From: Roseivivax sp. GX 12232
GTDB taxonomy: Bacteria > Pseudomonadota > Alphaproteobacteria > Rhodobacterales > Rhodobacteraceae
Reading direction: 5' to 3'
Assembly (NCBI RefSeq): GCF_021272185.1
Contig: NZ_JAJSEC010000011.1
Span: 1-64,000 of the forward strand
Length of the DNA: 64,000 nucleotides
Position numbers and translations under genes: made by a program. This document shows positions 26,846 through 35,496 of this stretch, piece by piece (within the stretch, counting starts at the first letter, position 1; the number at the start of each line of letters is the position of its first letter). The notes beneath the pieces were generated by a model. The model did not search any database. It worked only from the letters and a program-made list of their open reading frames with translations, and was not told the DNA's origin.

Positions 26846-27688
26846 ATGACCGACCTTGCCGCCCTTGCCGATCTGATCACCTCCGATGCCGCCACGCGGG
26901 GCCGGACGATATCCCGGCTGGGCTATTTCTGCGCGCCCTTCCAGCCGCCCTCGGGGCCCTTCTCGGACCGGGTGATCAAGGTCTACCGCGGGGCCGCCAG
27001 CCGCGCCGAGCTGGCCAAGCTCGCCCAGGCGCACGAGGATTACGTCCGGGTGCTGACCGACTGCGACGTGCCGCTGCCCGAGACCGAGTTCCACCTCGTC
27101 GAGCTCTCCGGCAAGGAGACCCCGGTCATCGTGCAGGAGGCGCTGCCGCTCGACAGCCTGATGCGGCCGCGGATGCGCGACGACGGCAAGCAGGCGACGC
27201 TCGACATGATGCAGGCCGCGGGCGAGGTCATCGCCGGCTTCTGGGCCAAGGCCGAGGGGCTCGAGACCCGCGTCGGCTTTCACCCCTCGATCCGCAACTT
27301 CGCGATCCGCGACGGCCGCGCGATCTTCTTCGACACCTTCCCGCCGCTGATCCACTACAACCGCGACGAGATGGGCAAGCTGCTGCTGCAGTTCTCGGAA
27401 AAGCGCATCATGCGGCTTGTCGGGCCTTTCCTGCAGTCCACCGTGACCGGCATCCAGGACGAATGGTATTCGCCGCCCGAGACGCTGGTGGGGCTTGTCG
27501 GTTCGGCCTGCCGGCTGCGCCCGGAATATGCCGACGACTACCTCGACTGGGGGCGCGGCTTCGCGCGCTCGCATATGGCGCCCTGGGCCGAGGCTGCGAT
27601 CGAGGGGCTCGACGGCCCGCCGCAGCTGCCCGGCTATTGGACCGGCTTCCGCAAGCTCCTGGGGCTGCAGGGCGAACCGAATGTCTGA
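26846..27688 (+). CDS. Conserved hypothetical protein, phosphotransferase-like motifs
   Basis: 280-aa cytoplasmic protein that I cannot place with certainty in a named family (possibly DUF6206). The segment GFHPSIRNFAIRDGRAIFFDTFPP (about 145-168) resembles the catalytic loop and metal-binding Asp of aminoglycoside-phosphotransferase-like kinases, and VIVQEALPLDSLM (about 93-105) resembles their hinge; the P-loop-like N-terminus of kinases is not evident. It overlaps zapE by 8 bp and follows parA closely, so the three genes probably form one operon. Function unknown. Confidence 0.6.
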   Translation: MTDLAALADLITSDAATRGRTISRLGYFCAPFQPPSGPFSDRVIKVYRGAASRAELAKLAQAHEDYVRVLTDCDVPLPETEFHLVELSGKETPVIVQEALPLDSLMRPRMRDDGKQATLDMMQAAGEVIAGFWAKAEGLETRVGFHPSIRNFAIRDGRAIFFDTFPPLIHYNRDEMGKLLLQFSEKRIMRLVGPFLQSTVTGIQDEWYSPPETLVGLVGSACRLRPEYADDYLDWGRGFARSHMAPWAEAAIEGLDGPPQLPGYWTGFRKLLGLQGEPNV

Positions 27689-28745
27689 CCCGCTGACGGC
27701 GCTTTACGAGGCGCGGATCGCGGAAGGACGGCTCGAGGCCGACCCCGCGCAGCGCGCCGTCCTGCCCGAGTTCGACCGTATCGCAAAGGCGCTGAACGCG
27801 CCGAAGAAGCGCGGGCTTTTCCGCAAGGCGCCGCCGCCGCCCGAGGGGCTTTACATCTGGGGCGGGGTCGGGCGCGGCAAGTCGATGCTCATGGACCTTT
27901 TCGTGGAAAGCCTCGAGGTGCCGACCCGCCGGGTGCATTTCCACGCCTTCATGCAGGAGGTGCAGGAGGCCGTGCACCGCGAGCGCCAGGCCGGCACCGA
28001 GGATCCGATCAAGCCGGTCGCCAAGGCGGTCTCGGACAGCGTGAAGGTCTTTGCCTTCGACGAGATGCAGATCACCGACATCGCCGACGCGATGATCGTG
28101 GGGCGGCTTTTCGAGCAGCTCTTCGAGGCCGGCTGCGTGGTGGTCACCACCTCGAACCGGGTGCCGGATGATCTTTACAAGGACGGGCTGAACCGGCAAC
28201 TCTTCCTGCCCTTCATCGCGCTTCTGAAAGAGCGGATGGTGGTGCACGAGCTTTCCGCCGCCAAGGACTACCGCCAGGACCGGCTGGCCGGGACCGAGAC
28301 CTATTTCACCCCCGCCAATGCCGAGGCCCGCGTCGCGCTGGATGCGCTCTGGGAGCGGCTCTCCGGGGGCCAAGAGGAGGAGCTGGTGCTCTCGGTCAAG
28401 GGTCGCCAGATCACCCTGCCGCGCTACGCCGGCGGCGCCGCGCGGGTGCCCTTCTACGAGCTTTGCGGCAAGCCGCTCGGGCCCGCGGATTACCTCAAGC
28501 TGGCCGAGAGCCTGCGGGTCCTGATCCTCGAGAACGTGCCGCAGCTCGGCCGGTCGAACTTCAACGAGGCGAAGCGCTTCGTGACGCTGATCGACACGCT
28601 TTACGAGGCCGGGACGCGGTTGATCGTCTCGGCGGCGGCGGAGCCCGAGTATCTTTACGTCGAGGGTCCGGGGGCTTTCGAGTTCGAGCGCACCGCGAGC
28701 CGGCTGCGAGAGATGCAGTCCGCGGATTGGGGGCAGGAGAGGTAG
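27681..28745 (+). CDS. zapE: Cell division protein ZapE (AFG1-like ATPase)
   Basis: 354-aa AFG1/LACE1-type ATPase. Walker A GGVGRGKS at 61-68, Walker B FAFDEMQ at about 113-119, and the downstream VVTTSNRVPDDLY and FFNEAKRF-like segments are family hallmarks. ZapE in E. coli is associated with FtsZ and constriction under stress; mitochondrial AFG1 is a quality-control factor. The ATG is internal to a longer open frame and was chosen because MSDPLTALYEARI is the family N-terminus. Overlaps the preceding stop by 8 bp. Confidence 0.92.
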   Translation: MSDPLTALYEARIAEGRLEADPAQRAVLPEFDRIAKALNAPKKRGLFRKAPPPPEGLYIWGGVGRGKSMLMDLFVESLEVPTRRVHFHAFMQEVQEAVHRERQAGTEDPIKPVAKAVSDSVKVFAFDEMQITDIADAMIVGRLFEQLFEAGCVVVTTSNRVPDDLYKDGLNRQLFLPFIALLKERMVVHELSAAKDYRQDRLAGTETYFTPANAEARVALDALWERLSGGQEEELVLSVKGRQITLPRYAGGAARVPFYELCGKPLGPADYLKLAESLRVLILENVPQLGRSNFNEAKRFVTLIDTLYEAGTRLIVSAAAEPEYLYVEGPGAFEFERTASRLREMQSADWGQER

Positions 28746-28799
28746 AGGGGGCTTCTGCCACTTTGCCTTGGCGCACGACCCTCACCACCCGCGCCTCTT

Positions 28800-28849
28800 C
28801 TTGCGCCCGGACAACACCGAAAGTGCCGGGTTTGGACCAATGCGCCCCA
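28800..28849 (+). repeat. Family 1 partial left-end module
   Basis: 50-bp diverged left-end module (CTTGCGCCCGGACAACACCG) abutting copy G. Confidence 0.65.
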
Positions 28850-29018
28850 CTTGCGCCCGAACAGCACCGAAGGTGCCGGGCGCGCGCCGGACCGGCCCCT
28901 TGGGCCGGCGCTCCTTGGGGTGGTGCGTTTAGCTTGCAGCTTGTCCTGACCTTGCGTGGATAAAGCGCATAGCTCAGAGGTCGGCAGCGCCGGCCCCCGG
29001 TCCGGCGCGCGCCCTTTG
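28850..29018 (+). repeat. Family 1 repeat, copy G
   Basis: 169-bp copy with perfect 18-bp terminal inverted repeats; the terminal word is CTTTG rather than CTCTG. Confidence 0.9.
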
Positions 29019-29170
29019 TTGGGGCTTGTTGAGAGGGGGCAAGGGCGCGGGATTTGGCTGTTTCTATTGGGTGTGGCGGCGTCGCGAGGCGGTGGCCTCA
29101 TGCGCTGTCGAGTTGATCAGTGTGTCGGGGTGCGTTCCATCCGGGTGCGGCCCGGCCGTTAGCCCGCCAC

Positions 29171-29246
29171 GCGCGCTTCACGCGTGCGTCTCGACCCCGG
29201 CACCCCCCGCGCGCTTCACGCGTGCGCCTCGACCCCAGCACCCGCC
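29171..29246 (+). repeat. Two 38-bp direct repeat units
   Basis: Units at 29171 and 29209, each GCGCGCTTCACGCGTGCG followed by (C/T)CTCGACCCC(A/G)GCACCC. Only two units are present. Confidence 0.6.
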
Positions 29247-29331
29247 AAGCGCCACCAAGAAAAACCGACCGCCCACACACCCACCTCACTCACGCGCCCC
29301 AACACCTCTCAACACTCCACCAAACAAACAC

Positions 29332-29356
29332 AAAAAAAGGGGCCCCGAAGGACCCC
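29332..29356 (-). terminator. Rho-independent terminator of the small RNA
   Basis: On the minus strand GGGGTCC-TTCG-GGGCCCC forms a 7-bp stem (one U-G pair) with a UUCG tetraloop, directly followed by seven T residues. This is the best intrinsic terminator in the window. It could also serve folC read-through. Confidence 0.88.
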
Positions 29357-29519
29357 TATTGTTCTCTGCTCGATCCGGCCTTGAACTGCCTGTTTTGTCG
29401 CGTGGCCCGGGCGCTGTCCCCGCGGGCGCGAGACGGAGTCCTTCCGTCGCGCGAGGCCGCGATCGCCTGGGCGATGTCCCCTCGTGCCGTCCCCTGGTTG
29501 TATTGTTCGGCAAGATGTT
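29332..29519 (-). ncRNA. Candidate small RNA, about 188 nt
   Basis: A free-standing transcription unit between convergent zapE and folC: a consensus-like promoter, about 188 nt with no credible reading frame, and an intrinsic terminator. Within it, 29427-29453 forms a long stem (CGCG and GACGGA arms around a 5-nt loop with one mismatch), ATCGC-CCAG-GCGAT forms a second hairpin, and the word GGGGAC occurs three times. I do not recognise it as 6S, tmRNA, SRP or RNase P RNA. Its start lies 98 bp downstream of the folC stop on the same strand, so a 3'-UTR-derived RNA is an alternative. Confidence 0.65.
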
Positions 29520-29525
29520 GCCCGA

Positions 29526-29555
29526 ATCATAGCGGGCTTTGCACAGAGCCGTCAA
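29526..29555 (-). promoter_or_regulatory. Sigma70-type promoter of the small RNA
   Basis: Minus-strand -35 TTGACG (29550-29555) and -10 TATGAT (29526-29531) with an 18-bp spacer, in a locally AT-rich patch. Predicted start near 29519. Such a close consensus match is unusual in this GC-rich window. Confidence 0.75.
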
Positions 29556-29616
29556 TATATAGTGTTGCCGCCAAGCTATGGTTTCGCAGAAATCCGACCC
29601 GACAACTTGTTGCGGG

Positions 29617-30891
29617 TCAGCCGTTCTCGCGCAGGATGCGGCCGGCGAGGTAGAGCGAGCCGCAGATCAGCACCCGGGCGCCGGGGCTGCGGGCGGTGAT
29701 CGCGGCCAGCGCCGCAAGCACATCGGAAGCCGTCTCGGCCTCGAGCCCGGCGTCGCGGGCGCGGGCGGCGGTCTCCTCGGCGGGCAGGGTGTTGGCCTCT
29801 CCGGGGATGTCCACCGCGACGAGCCCGCGAACCTGGCCCGCGAAGGCGCGCAGGAAGCCGGTCACATCCTTGGTGTTGAGCATCCCGCACAAGAGATAGG
29901 TCGGCCGCTCCGGCAGATCGCCCAGATGCGCGGCCAGCGCGGCCCCGGCGGCCGGGTTGTGCCCGCCGTCGAGCCAGAGCTCGGCGCCCCCGGCGGCCGC
30001 GACGAGCGGGCCGTCGCGCAGCCGCTGCATCCGCGCGGGCCATTCGGCGCGGGTCACGGCAGCCTCGCAGGCGGCCTCACCGCGGCCCAGGTGCCGAAGC
30101 GCGGCCAGCGCGGCCCCGGCGTTGTCGAACTGGTGCCGCCCGGGCAGCACCGGGCGCGGCAGGTCGAGCAGCCCGCGCTCGTCCTGGAAGACCAGCCGGC
30201 CGTGCTCCTCGGTCACATGCCAGTGCTGGCCCGCGGCGATGACCTCGGCGCCGAGCCGGGCCGCGCGGGCCTCGATCACCTCGAGCGCGGCCTCCTCCTG
30301 CGGGCCGACGACCACCGGCACGCCGCGCTTCAGGATGCCGGCCTTCTCGCCCGCGATCTTGGTCAGCGTGTCGCCGAGGTAGGCCTCGTGGTCCATGGCA
30401 ATCGGGGTGATCACCGTCAGCGCCGGGCGCGCGACCACATTGGTCGCGTCGAGCCGCCCGCCGAGCCCGGTCTCGAGCAGCAGGTAATCCGCGGGGCTGC
30501 GCGCGAAAGCCAGCAGCGCGGCGCAGGTCGTGATCTCGAAATAGGTGATCGGGTCGGGGCCGTTGACCGCATAGACCTCGTCGAGGAGCGCGGCGAGGTC
30601 GGGCTCCGAGATCAGCGCCCCGGCCAGGCGGATGCGCTCGTGAAAGCGCGCCAGATGCGGCGAGGTATAGGCATGCACCCGCGCGCCCCCGGCCTCGAGC
30701 CCGGCGCGGATCATCGCCTGGGTCGAGCCCTTGCCGTTGGTGCCCGCGAGGTGGATCACCGGCGGCAGGTCGCGCTCGGGGTGCCCGAGCTTTTCCAGAA
30801 GCCGCCAGACCCGGTCGAGCGTGAGGTCGATATACTTGGGGTGCAGGGCCATCATCCGCTCGAGGATGTGGTCCGAGGCGGCCCCGCTCAT
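29617..30891 (-). CDS. folC: Bifunctional folylpolyglutamate/dihydrofolate synthase
   Basis: 424-aa Mur-ligase-family enzyme that adds glutamate to dihydropteroate and folates. ATP-binding loop GTNGKGST at 50-57, SPHLARFHERIRLAG just after it, and the Mur-ligase central and C-terminal motifs (HQFDNAGAALAAL, WLDGGHNPAAG) are clear. Its ATG overlaps the accD stop (ATGA), the usual accD-folC pairing in alphaproteobacteria. A strong terminator and small RNA lie downstream. Confidence 0.96.
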   Translation of the reverse strand: MSGAASDHILERMMALHPKYIDLTLDRVWRLLEKLGHPERDLPPVIHLAGTNGKGSTQAMIRAGLEAGGARVHAYTSPHLARFHERIRLAGALISEPDLAALLDEVYAVNGPDPITYFEITTCAALLAFARSPADYLLLETGLGGRLDATNVVARPALTVITPIAMDHEAYLGDTLTKIAGEKAGILKRGVPVVVGPQEEAALEVIEARAARLGAEVIAAGQHWHVTEEHGRLVFQDERGLLDLPRPVLPGRHQFDNAGAALAALRHLGRGEAACEAAVTRAEWPARMQRLRDGPLVAAAGGAELWLDGGHNPAAGAALAAHLGDLPERPTYLLCGMLNTKDVTGFLRAFAGQVRGLVAVDIPGEANTLPAEETAARARDAGLEAETASDVLAALAAITARSPGARVLICGSLYLAGRILRENG

Positions 30892-31838
30892 TCCTTGGAG
30901 GACTCGCCCGCGGGGGGCTCGGGGGCCTCCGCGCCCTGATCCTCGACGACGGGCTCGGCGGGGGCGGGCAGATCGCCCCAGACCGCCGGCGGCGACTGCA
31001 TCAGGATGCGCAGGATCACCACCAGTTCCTCGCGCAGCTCGCGGCGGTCGGTCACCCGGTCGAGCATCCCGTGCTCGAGCAGGTATTCCGCGCGCTGGAA
31101 GCCCTCGGGCAGCTTCTCGCGGATGGTCTGTTCGATCACCCGCGGGCCCGCGAAGCAGATCAGCGCGTTGGGCTCGGCGATCTGCACGTCGCCCAGCATC
31201 GCGTAGGAGGCCGTCACCCCGCCGGTGGTGGGATGGGTCAGCACGACGATATAGGGCAGCCCCGCCTCGCGCAGCATCTGGATCGCGACCGTGGTGCGCG
31301 GCATCTGCATGAGCGACAGGATGCCCTCCTGCATCCGCGCGCCGCCCGCGGCGGAGAACAGCACCAGCGGACGGTGCAGGCGCAGGGCCTCTTCGGCGGC
31401 GGCGATGATCGCATTGCCGACATACATGCCCATGGAGCCGCCCATGAAGCTGAAGTCCTGCGCGGCGGCCACCACCGGGGTGCGGCCGATCTCGCCGGCG
31501 GCGACCAGCATGGCCTCTTTCTCGCCGGTGGAGCGCTGCGCCGACTTCAGCCGGTCGGGGTATTTCTTCTGGTCGCGGAAATGCAGCGGGTCGGCGACCG
31601 GCTCGGGCACCGTCACCTCCGAGAAGATCCCGCCGTCGAAGAGCGCGGTGAAGCGCGCCCGCGGGGTGATCTGCATGTGGTGGCTGCAGTTCGAGCAGAC
31701 ATAGAGGCTGTCGGTCAGCTCACGGTGGAACAGCATCGTCCCGCAGGACTCGCACTTGGTCCAGAGGTTCTCTGGAATCTCGCGCCGCGAGAAGATCGAG
31801 TTGATGCGCGGACGAACGTAGTTGGTGATCCAGTTCAT
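30888..31838 (-). CDS. accD: Acetyl-CoA carboxylase carboxyltransferase subunit beta
   Basis: 316-aa subunit that, with AccA, transfers the carboxyl group from biotin to acetyl-CoA to make malonyl-CoA for fatty acid synthesis. The N-terminal zinc ribbon has C29-X2-C32 and C48-X2-C51; the crotonase-like domain includes FMGGSMGMYVGNAI and TTGGVTASYAMLGD. An acidic, Pro-rich tail of about 35 residues (PAPAEPVVEDQGAEAPEP region) follows the domain. Overlaps folC by 4 bp. Confidence 0.96.
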   Translation of the reverse strand: MNWITNYVRPRINSIFSRREIPENLWTKCESCGTMLFHRELTDSLYVCSNCSHHMQITPRARFTALFDGGIFSEVTVPEPVADPLHFRDQKKYPDRLKSAQRSTGEKEAMLVAAGEIGRTPVVAAAQDFSFMGGSMGMYVGNAIIAAAEEALRLHRPLVLFSAAGGARMQEGILSLMQMPRTTVAIQMLREAGLPYIVVLTHPTTGGVTASYAMLGDVQIAEPNALICFAGPRVIEQTIREKLPEGFQRAEYLLEHGMLDRVTDRRELREELVVILRILMQSPPAVWGDLPAPAEPVVEDQGAEAPEPPAGESSKE

Positions 31839-31922
31839 GCGGTCTTTCCGGCGCTGCCTAGGTCGAGGCCCGACTTATTCCGGGGCGGGGCGAAATGCAA
31901 TCACGCGGGGGAATGCGGGCGC

Positions 31923-32801
31923 CTATCGCCTGAGCGCGACCCGCGCGGCGAGCCAGCTCACCAGCAGGCCGCCGAACTCCAGCGGCATGGCGCGGGCGAC
32001 CTCGGTCTCGTCCCCGGGCGAGAAGGGCAGCGTGTAGAGCGACAGGCCCGAGAGCATCCCGTCCATGGAGATCACCAGGATCACCATGGCGTTGTTGACG
32101 AAATGCAGCGCCATGGCGGGGCCCAGCGTGCCCGAGCGCGCGGTCAGGTCCCCGGCGATCAGCCCGAAGACCCCGGCCCAGAGCGCGATCCCCAGGGCGT
32201 TCGACCCGAAGGTCCCGGCGGTGTAATGCCCGGCGGCGAAAAGCGCCGCCTGCGGCAGGATCCAGAGCGCGGGATGGGAAAAGCGCGCCGCGAGCTGGCC
32301 CTGGATGTAGCCGCGGAAGAGGATCTCCTCGGCGCTGGTCTGGATCAGCACCGCGAGCAGCCCCAGCGGCAGGAGTGCCAGCCAGATCCCCAGCGCCCTC
32401 TGCTGGATCAGCGCGCCCTCGAAGCCCCAGCTCATCAGCCCCAGGAGCAGCGCCTGCAGCACCACCAGCGCGCCGAAGACCCGGCCCGCCTGGCGCAGCG
32501 CCAGCCCGTAGGGCCCGATCAGCGTGCGCAGCCCGCGCCCGTGCAGCAAATGCGTCGCCGCCAGCGTGCCGAGCGTCAGCGTGCCCATGCCGGAAAGCAC
32601 CAGGATCAGCCCCGCTGGCGTGGTGCCGCCGATGATGCCGGGCAGAAGCTCCTCGCCGCCGATGCGCACCGCCCCGAACAGGAGCGCCTGGCTCAGCGCC
32701 AGCGAGACGATGAGCGCCAGCGCCAGCCCGGCCAGGAGCCGCCAGAGAGCGGGCTTGGTCCGGGCCTCCGCGATGCGGGGGCCGTAGGGGGCGTAGCTCA
32801 T
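31923..32801 (-). CDS. CPBP/CAAX-type intramembrane metalloprotease family protein
   Basis: 292-aa membrane protein with about eight helices. The glutamate motif TSAEEILFRGYIQGQ (EExxxR) and the later FxxxH-type segments ALFAAGHYT and MALHFVNNAM are the three metalloprotease motifs of the CAAX/ABI family. Bacterial members process or tether membrane partners, often in bacteriocin immunity; the role here is unknown. It overlaps the desaturase gene by 4 bp, so the two are co-transcribed. Confidence 0.88.
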   Translation of the reverse strand: MSYAPYGPRIAEARTKPALWRLLAGLALALIVSLALSQALLFGAVRIGGEELLPGIIGGTTPAGLILVLSGMGTLTLGTLAATHLLHGRGLRTLIGPYGLALRQAGRVFGALVVLQALLLGLMSWGFEGALIQQRALGIWLALLPLGLLAVLIQTSAEEILFRGYIQGQLAARFSHPALWILPQAALFAAGHYTAGTFGSNALGIALWAGVFGLIAGDLTARSGTLGPAMALHFVNNAMVILVISMDGMLSGLSLYTLPFSPGDETEVARAMPLEFGGLLVSWLAARVALRR

Positions 32802-33742
32802 GCGGGGCGCGACGAGGCGCGGGCCAGGACGGAAAGGTAGTTCGGCGCGGTGGTCATCGTGCTCCCGTGTCCCTTCTCGATCATCAGGGCGTGCAGCTTC
32901 GGCAGGTTATGCGCCGGGATGTGCATCACCAGGTGGTGTTCGAGATGGTAGTTCACCCAGTAGGGCGCAACCAGCAGCCGCTCGAGCGGGTTGGCCAGCG
33001 TCGTCCGGGTGTTGCGTAGCGGGTCGTCGGAGAACTCCACCGCGCCGTGTTCGGCGATGTTGCGGATGCGTAGCACCAGCTGGAACCAGGTCAGGAGCGG
33101 CAGGAGCCAGAAGGCGAGCCAGGCCCACCAGAGCCCCGAGACGGCCCAGAACAGCGCGAAGAGCGCCAGGTTGGCCAGCACCGCCCGCCCGATCACCGGC
33201 CCCGAGAAGGCCTGCGCGAGGTCCTGCGAGGAGGGCGTGCCCTCGACCTCGCCGGCCATCTTGAAGGCGAACATGATCTGCTGGGCGCGCTGCTTGATGC
33301 CGGTCTGGCCGGTGATGTCGCGGAAGAACTTCCGCATCAGCGAGGCGCGGGTGGTCGGGAAGGGCTTGGAGAGCCGCAGGTCGGGGTCGCGCTCGGTCTG
33401 GGTGTGGCGGTGGTGGGTCAGGTGGTAGTGCCGGTATTCCGGCAGGTCGGCGATGATCGGCCGCCCGCAGAGCCATTCGCCGGCAAACTCGTTCCAGGCC
33501 TTGGTGCGGAAGAGCGCGTTATGGGCCGCCTCATGCATCAGGATCGCGAGGCCGAGCTGTCGCGAGCCGATCACGATCACCGCGATCAGGAAGTTCAGTG
33601 GGTTCGGCCAGAGCGCGAAGAGCCCCAGCGCCAGGAGGATCACCCCCCAGCAATGGCCGACAAGCCACATCCCCCAGAGATCCGATCGGGCCGAGAGGCT
33701 GCGGATCTCCTCGGATGTCAGAAAGGCCTTGCCGGGTGTCAT
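32798..33742 (-). CDS. Membrane fatty acid desaturase family protein
   Basis: 314-aa di-iron membrane desaturase with the three histidine boxes HEAAH (70-74), HYHLTHHRH (105-113) and HLEHH (about 267-271), and hydrophobic pairs between them. Members introduce double bonds or hydroxyl groups into fatty acids or carotenoids; the spacing HX3H ... HX3HHXH ... HX2HH fits acyl-lipid desaturases. The partner CPBP gene follows with a 4-bp overlap. The substrate is not deducible. Confidence 0.92.
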   Translation of the reverse strand: MTPGKAFLTSEEIRSLSARSDLWGMWLVGHCWGVILLALGLFALWPNPLNFLIAVIVIGSRQLGLAILMHEAAHNALFRTKAWNEFAGEWLCGRPIIADLPEYRHYHLTHHRHTQTERDPDLRLSKPFPTTRASLMRKFFRDITGQTGIKQRAQQIMFAFKMAGEVEGTPSSQDLAQAFSGPVIGRAVLANLALFALFWAVSGLWWAWLAFWLLPLLTWFQLVLRIRNIAEHGAVEFSDDPLRNTRTTLANPLERLLVAPYWVNYHLEHHLVMHIPAHNLPKLHALMIEKGHGSTMTTAPNYLSVLARASSRPA

Positions 33743-33846
33743 GTCGTTCTCCCTTGGTTCTCATTCTGCGCCCCGCGCCCGGCCCCGGTCAAGCGGGACG
33801 CCACGTCCTATGGGCAAAGGGGCGCGCGGGGCCTAGCTTGGCGGTG

Positions 33847-34464
33847 ATGGCACAGGATCTCGCCCTCATCGCCTGGGACTTCGACGGCGTGTTGAACGAC
33901 AACATCCACGAGGGGCGCCACCTCTGGGCGCGCCACTTCGAGGCGGAGATCGGGCATCCGGTGTCCTCGCTGACGCGGCATCTCTCGGGCGAGGTCTTCG
34001 AGGCGGTGGTCGCCGGCCGCCGCGACCTGCGCGAGGCGGTGGCAGGCTGGACCGAGGAGGTGGGCTACGCCCCCGGCCCCGACGCCATCCTGCGCTACTG
34101 GTTCGAGCGCGACGCCAACACCGATCCGGCAATGCAGGCGCGGCTGAAGGCTTTGAGGGCGCGCGGGCTGCGCCAGGTGATCGCCACCAACAACGAGGAC
34201 CGCCGCTGCCGCTACATCGAGGAGGAGATGGGCTTCGGCCCGCTGATCGACGGGATGTTCTCCTCGGGGCGGATGGGGGTGCGCAAGCCCTTCGCGGAGT
34301 TCTTCGCGATCCTGGAGCGCGAGACCGAGGTGCCGCCCGGGCGGATCCTGCTGGTCGACGACACCGAGGAGAACCTCGAGGCCGCGAGCGCGCGCGGGTG
34401 GCAGGTATTCCACTACCGCGCCGGGGCGGGGGAGGCGCTGGACCGGCGGTTGGGGTTGGGGTGA
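33847..34464 (+). CDS. HAD-superfamily hydrolase
   Basis: 205-aa phosphatase-like protein. Motif I IAWDFDGVLND (Asp at 11 and 13), motif II VIATNNEDRR, motif III Lys in RMGVRKPFAEFF and motif IV ILLVDDTEEN are all intact, so it should be active. A GTG one codon upstream is an alternative start. Divergent from the desaturase with 104 bp between them. Substrate unknown. Confidence 0.9.
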   Translation: MAQDLALIAWDFDGVLNDNIHEGRHLWARHFEAEIGHPVSSLTRHLSGEVFEAVVAGRRDLREAVAGWTEEVGYAPGPDAILRYWFERDANTDPAMQARLKALRARGLRQVIATNNEDRRCRYIEEEMGFGPLIDGMFSSGRMGVRKPFAEFFAILERETEVPPGRILLVDDTEENLEAASARGWQVFHYRAGAGEALDRRLGLG

Positions 34465-34665
34465 GTGGTTGTGGTAGGGTGTGGGGCGCTTGTGTGGGGC
34501 TTCGGGTCACCGGGTCACCTCCGGGCTGCCCAGTCCGTCCGAAGCCAAGTCTGCGCAACAGCGACACTCAAGTTTCCCTGCACTTCCCACCTCCAGAGCA
34601 AATTCCGTCGAGTTTGCTCCCTCCTTACATCTAATCCGAGCACATCCCGTCGTGTCTGTGCCCTC

Positions 34666-34834
34666 CTTGCGCCCGAATAGCACCGAAGGTGCCGGGCGCG
34701 CGCCGGACCGGCCCCTTGGGCCGGCGCTCCTTCAGGCGGTGTGCTAAGCTCACACCTAGCCCTGACCTTGTTGGGATAAAGCGCGTAGCTCAAAGGTCAG
34801 AAGCGCCGGCCCCCGGTCCGGCGCGCGCCCTCTG
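34666..34834 (+). repeat. Family 1 repeat, copy H
   Basis: 169-bp copy with perfect terminal inverted repeats; no module array upstream. Confidence 0.9.
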
Positions 34835-34927
34835 TTGAGCTGGTGGAGAGGGTCGTGGCGAGGTCGTCGGCGACAGCACGTTGATCAGACTGCTCAGTTG
34901 GACGCCACGTTTAGGCCGAAGCGCCCG

Positions 34928-35017
34928 CTTGCGTCCGAACAGCAACGAAGATGCAGCGCCGGGACCAAAAGCGCCCGACCAACACGGAAGATGCCACGCT
35001 GGAGCCAAAGTGCCCTC
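34928..35017 (+). repeat. Family 1 degenerate left-end modules (two)
   Basis: Two diverged 43-45-bp units with CGAACAGCAACGAAGATGC and CGACCAACACGGAAGATGCC, ending where copy I begins. Confidence 0.6.
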
Positions 35018-35186
35018 CTTTCGCCCGAATAGCATCGAAGATGCCGGGCGCGCGCCGGACCGGCCCCTTGGGCCGGCGCTCTTGTGGGCGAAGCAAATAG
35101 ATCACCTCTAGCCCTGACCTTGCTGGGATAAAGCGCGTAGCTCAGAGGTCGGCAGCGCCGGCCCCCGGTCCGGCGCGCGCCCTCTG
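35018..35186 (+). repeat. Family 1 repeat, copy I
   Basis: 169-bp copy, last of the family in the window; both 18-bp arms perfect. Confidence 0.9.
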
Positions 35187-35496
35187 TCTGGAAGGGGTGA
35201 GAGGGTGGTGGGGGGATGCTGTCGACCTCGGCACGACGCACCGACCTTTCGCCAAGACGCCGCGGTCCGCCCGCGCCCCTGAATCCCCCTCCGCCGAGCC
35301 CACCAACCGCCCCCAAGCCCCCTCCTCTCGGCAGGATGTGGCCGACACCCCGCCCAACGCTCCCGATCCGCTGGCCCCTGCGCCCGCGCCGCGCCATGCT
35401 CCCGCGCATGGCAGCGCTGAGCCTTCTTTCTTGTGAAGCCACAGGGGCTTTTGTATGCGGGATCGAACAATCGCACGAGCCCCGCGGGAGGAAGCC

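Larger units (their letters stand above)
28746..29331. other. Repeat-filled gap downstream of zapE
   Basis: Contains a 50-bp family 1 partial module, copy G, and two 38-bp direct units starting GCGCGCTTCACGCGTGCG at 29171 and 29209. The remainder (29019-29170, 29247-29331) is Pro-codon-like C-rich sequence with no credible gene. Confidence 0.65.
34465..35496. other. Long gene-free repeat tract before ilvD
   Basis: 1032 bp containing family 1 copies H and I, about 90 bp of degenerate left-end modules between them, and otherwise unremarkable sequence. Near its end, AAGCC-ACAGG-GGCTT followed by TTTGT (35434-35453) is a weak terminator-like hairpin just before ilvD. No leader peptide or riboswitch is recognisable. 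Confidence 0.65.

Noticed and set aside
29332-29519. Assignment of the small RNA to 6S, tmRNA, SRP RNA or RNase P RNA
   Set aside because: The ends do not pair as in 6S, no tRNA-like ends or resume tag, and no conserved SRP tetraloop region or RNase P core is visible.
29286-29555. Open frames of 73-89 codons on the minus strand at 29.3-29.5 kb
   Set aside because: They begin inside the -10 region or promoter and run through the terminator of the small RNA candidate, so they cannot be translated from that transcript.
35434-35453. Attenuator or leader-peptide control of ilvD
   Set aside because: There is a weak hairpin with a short T-run, but no leader peptide rich in Val/Leu/Ile codons and no alternative pairing that I could identify.
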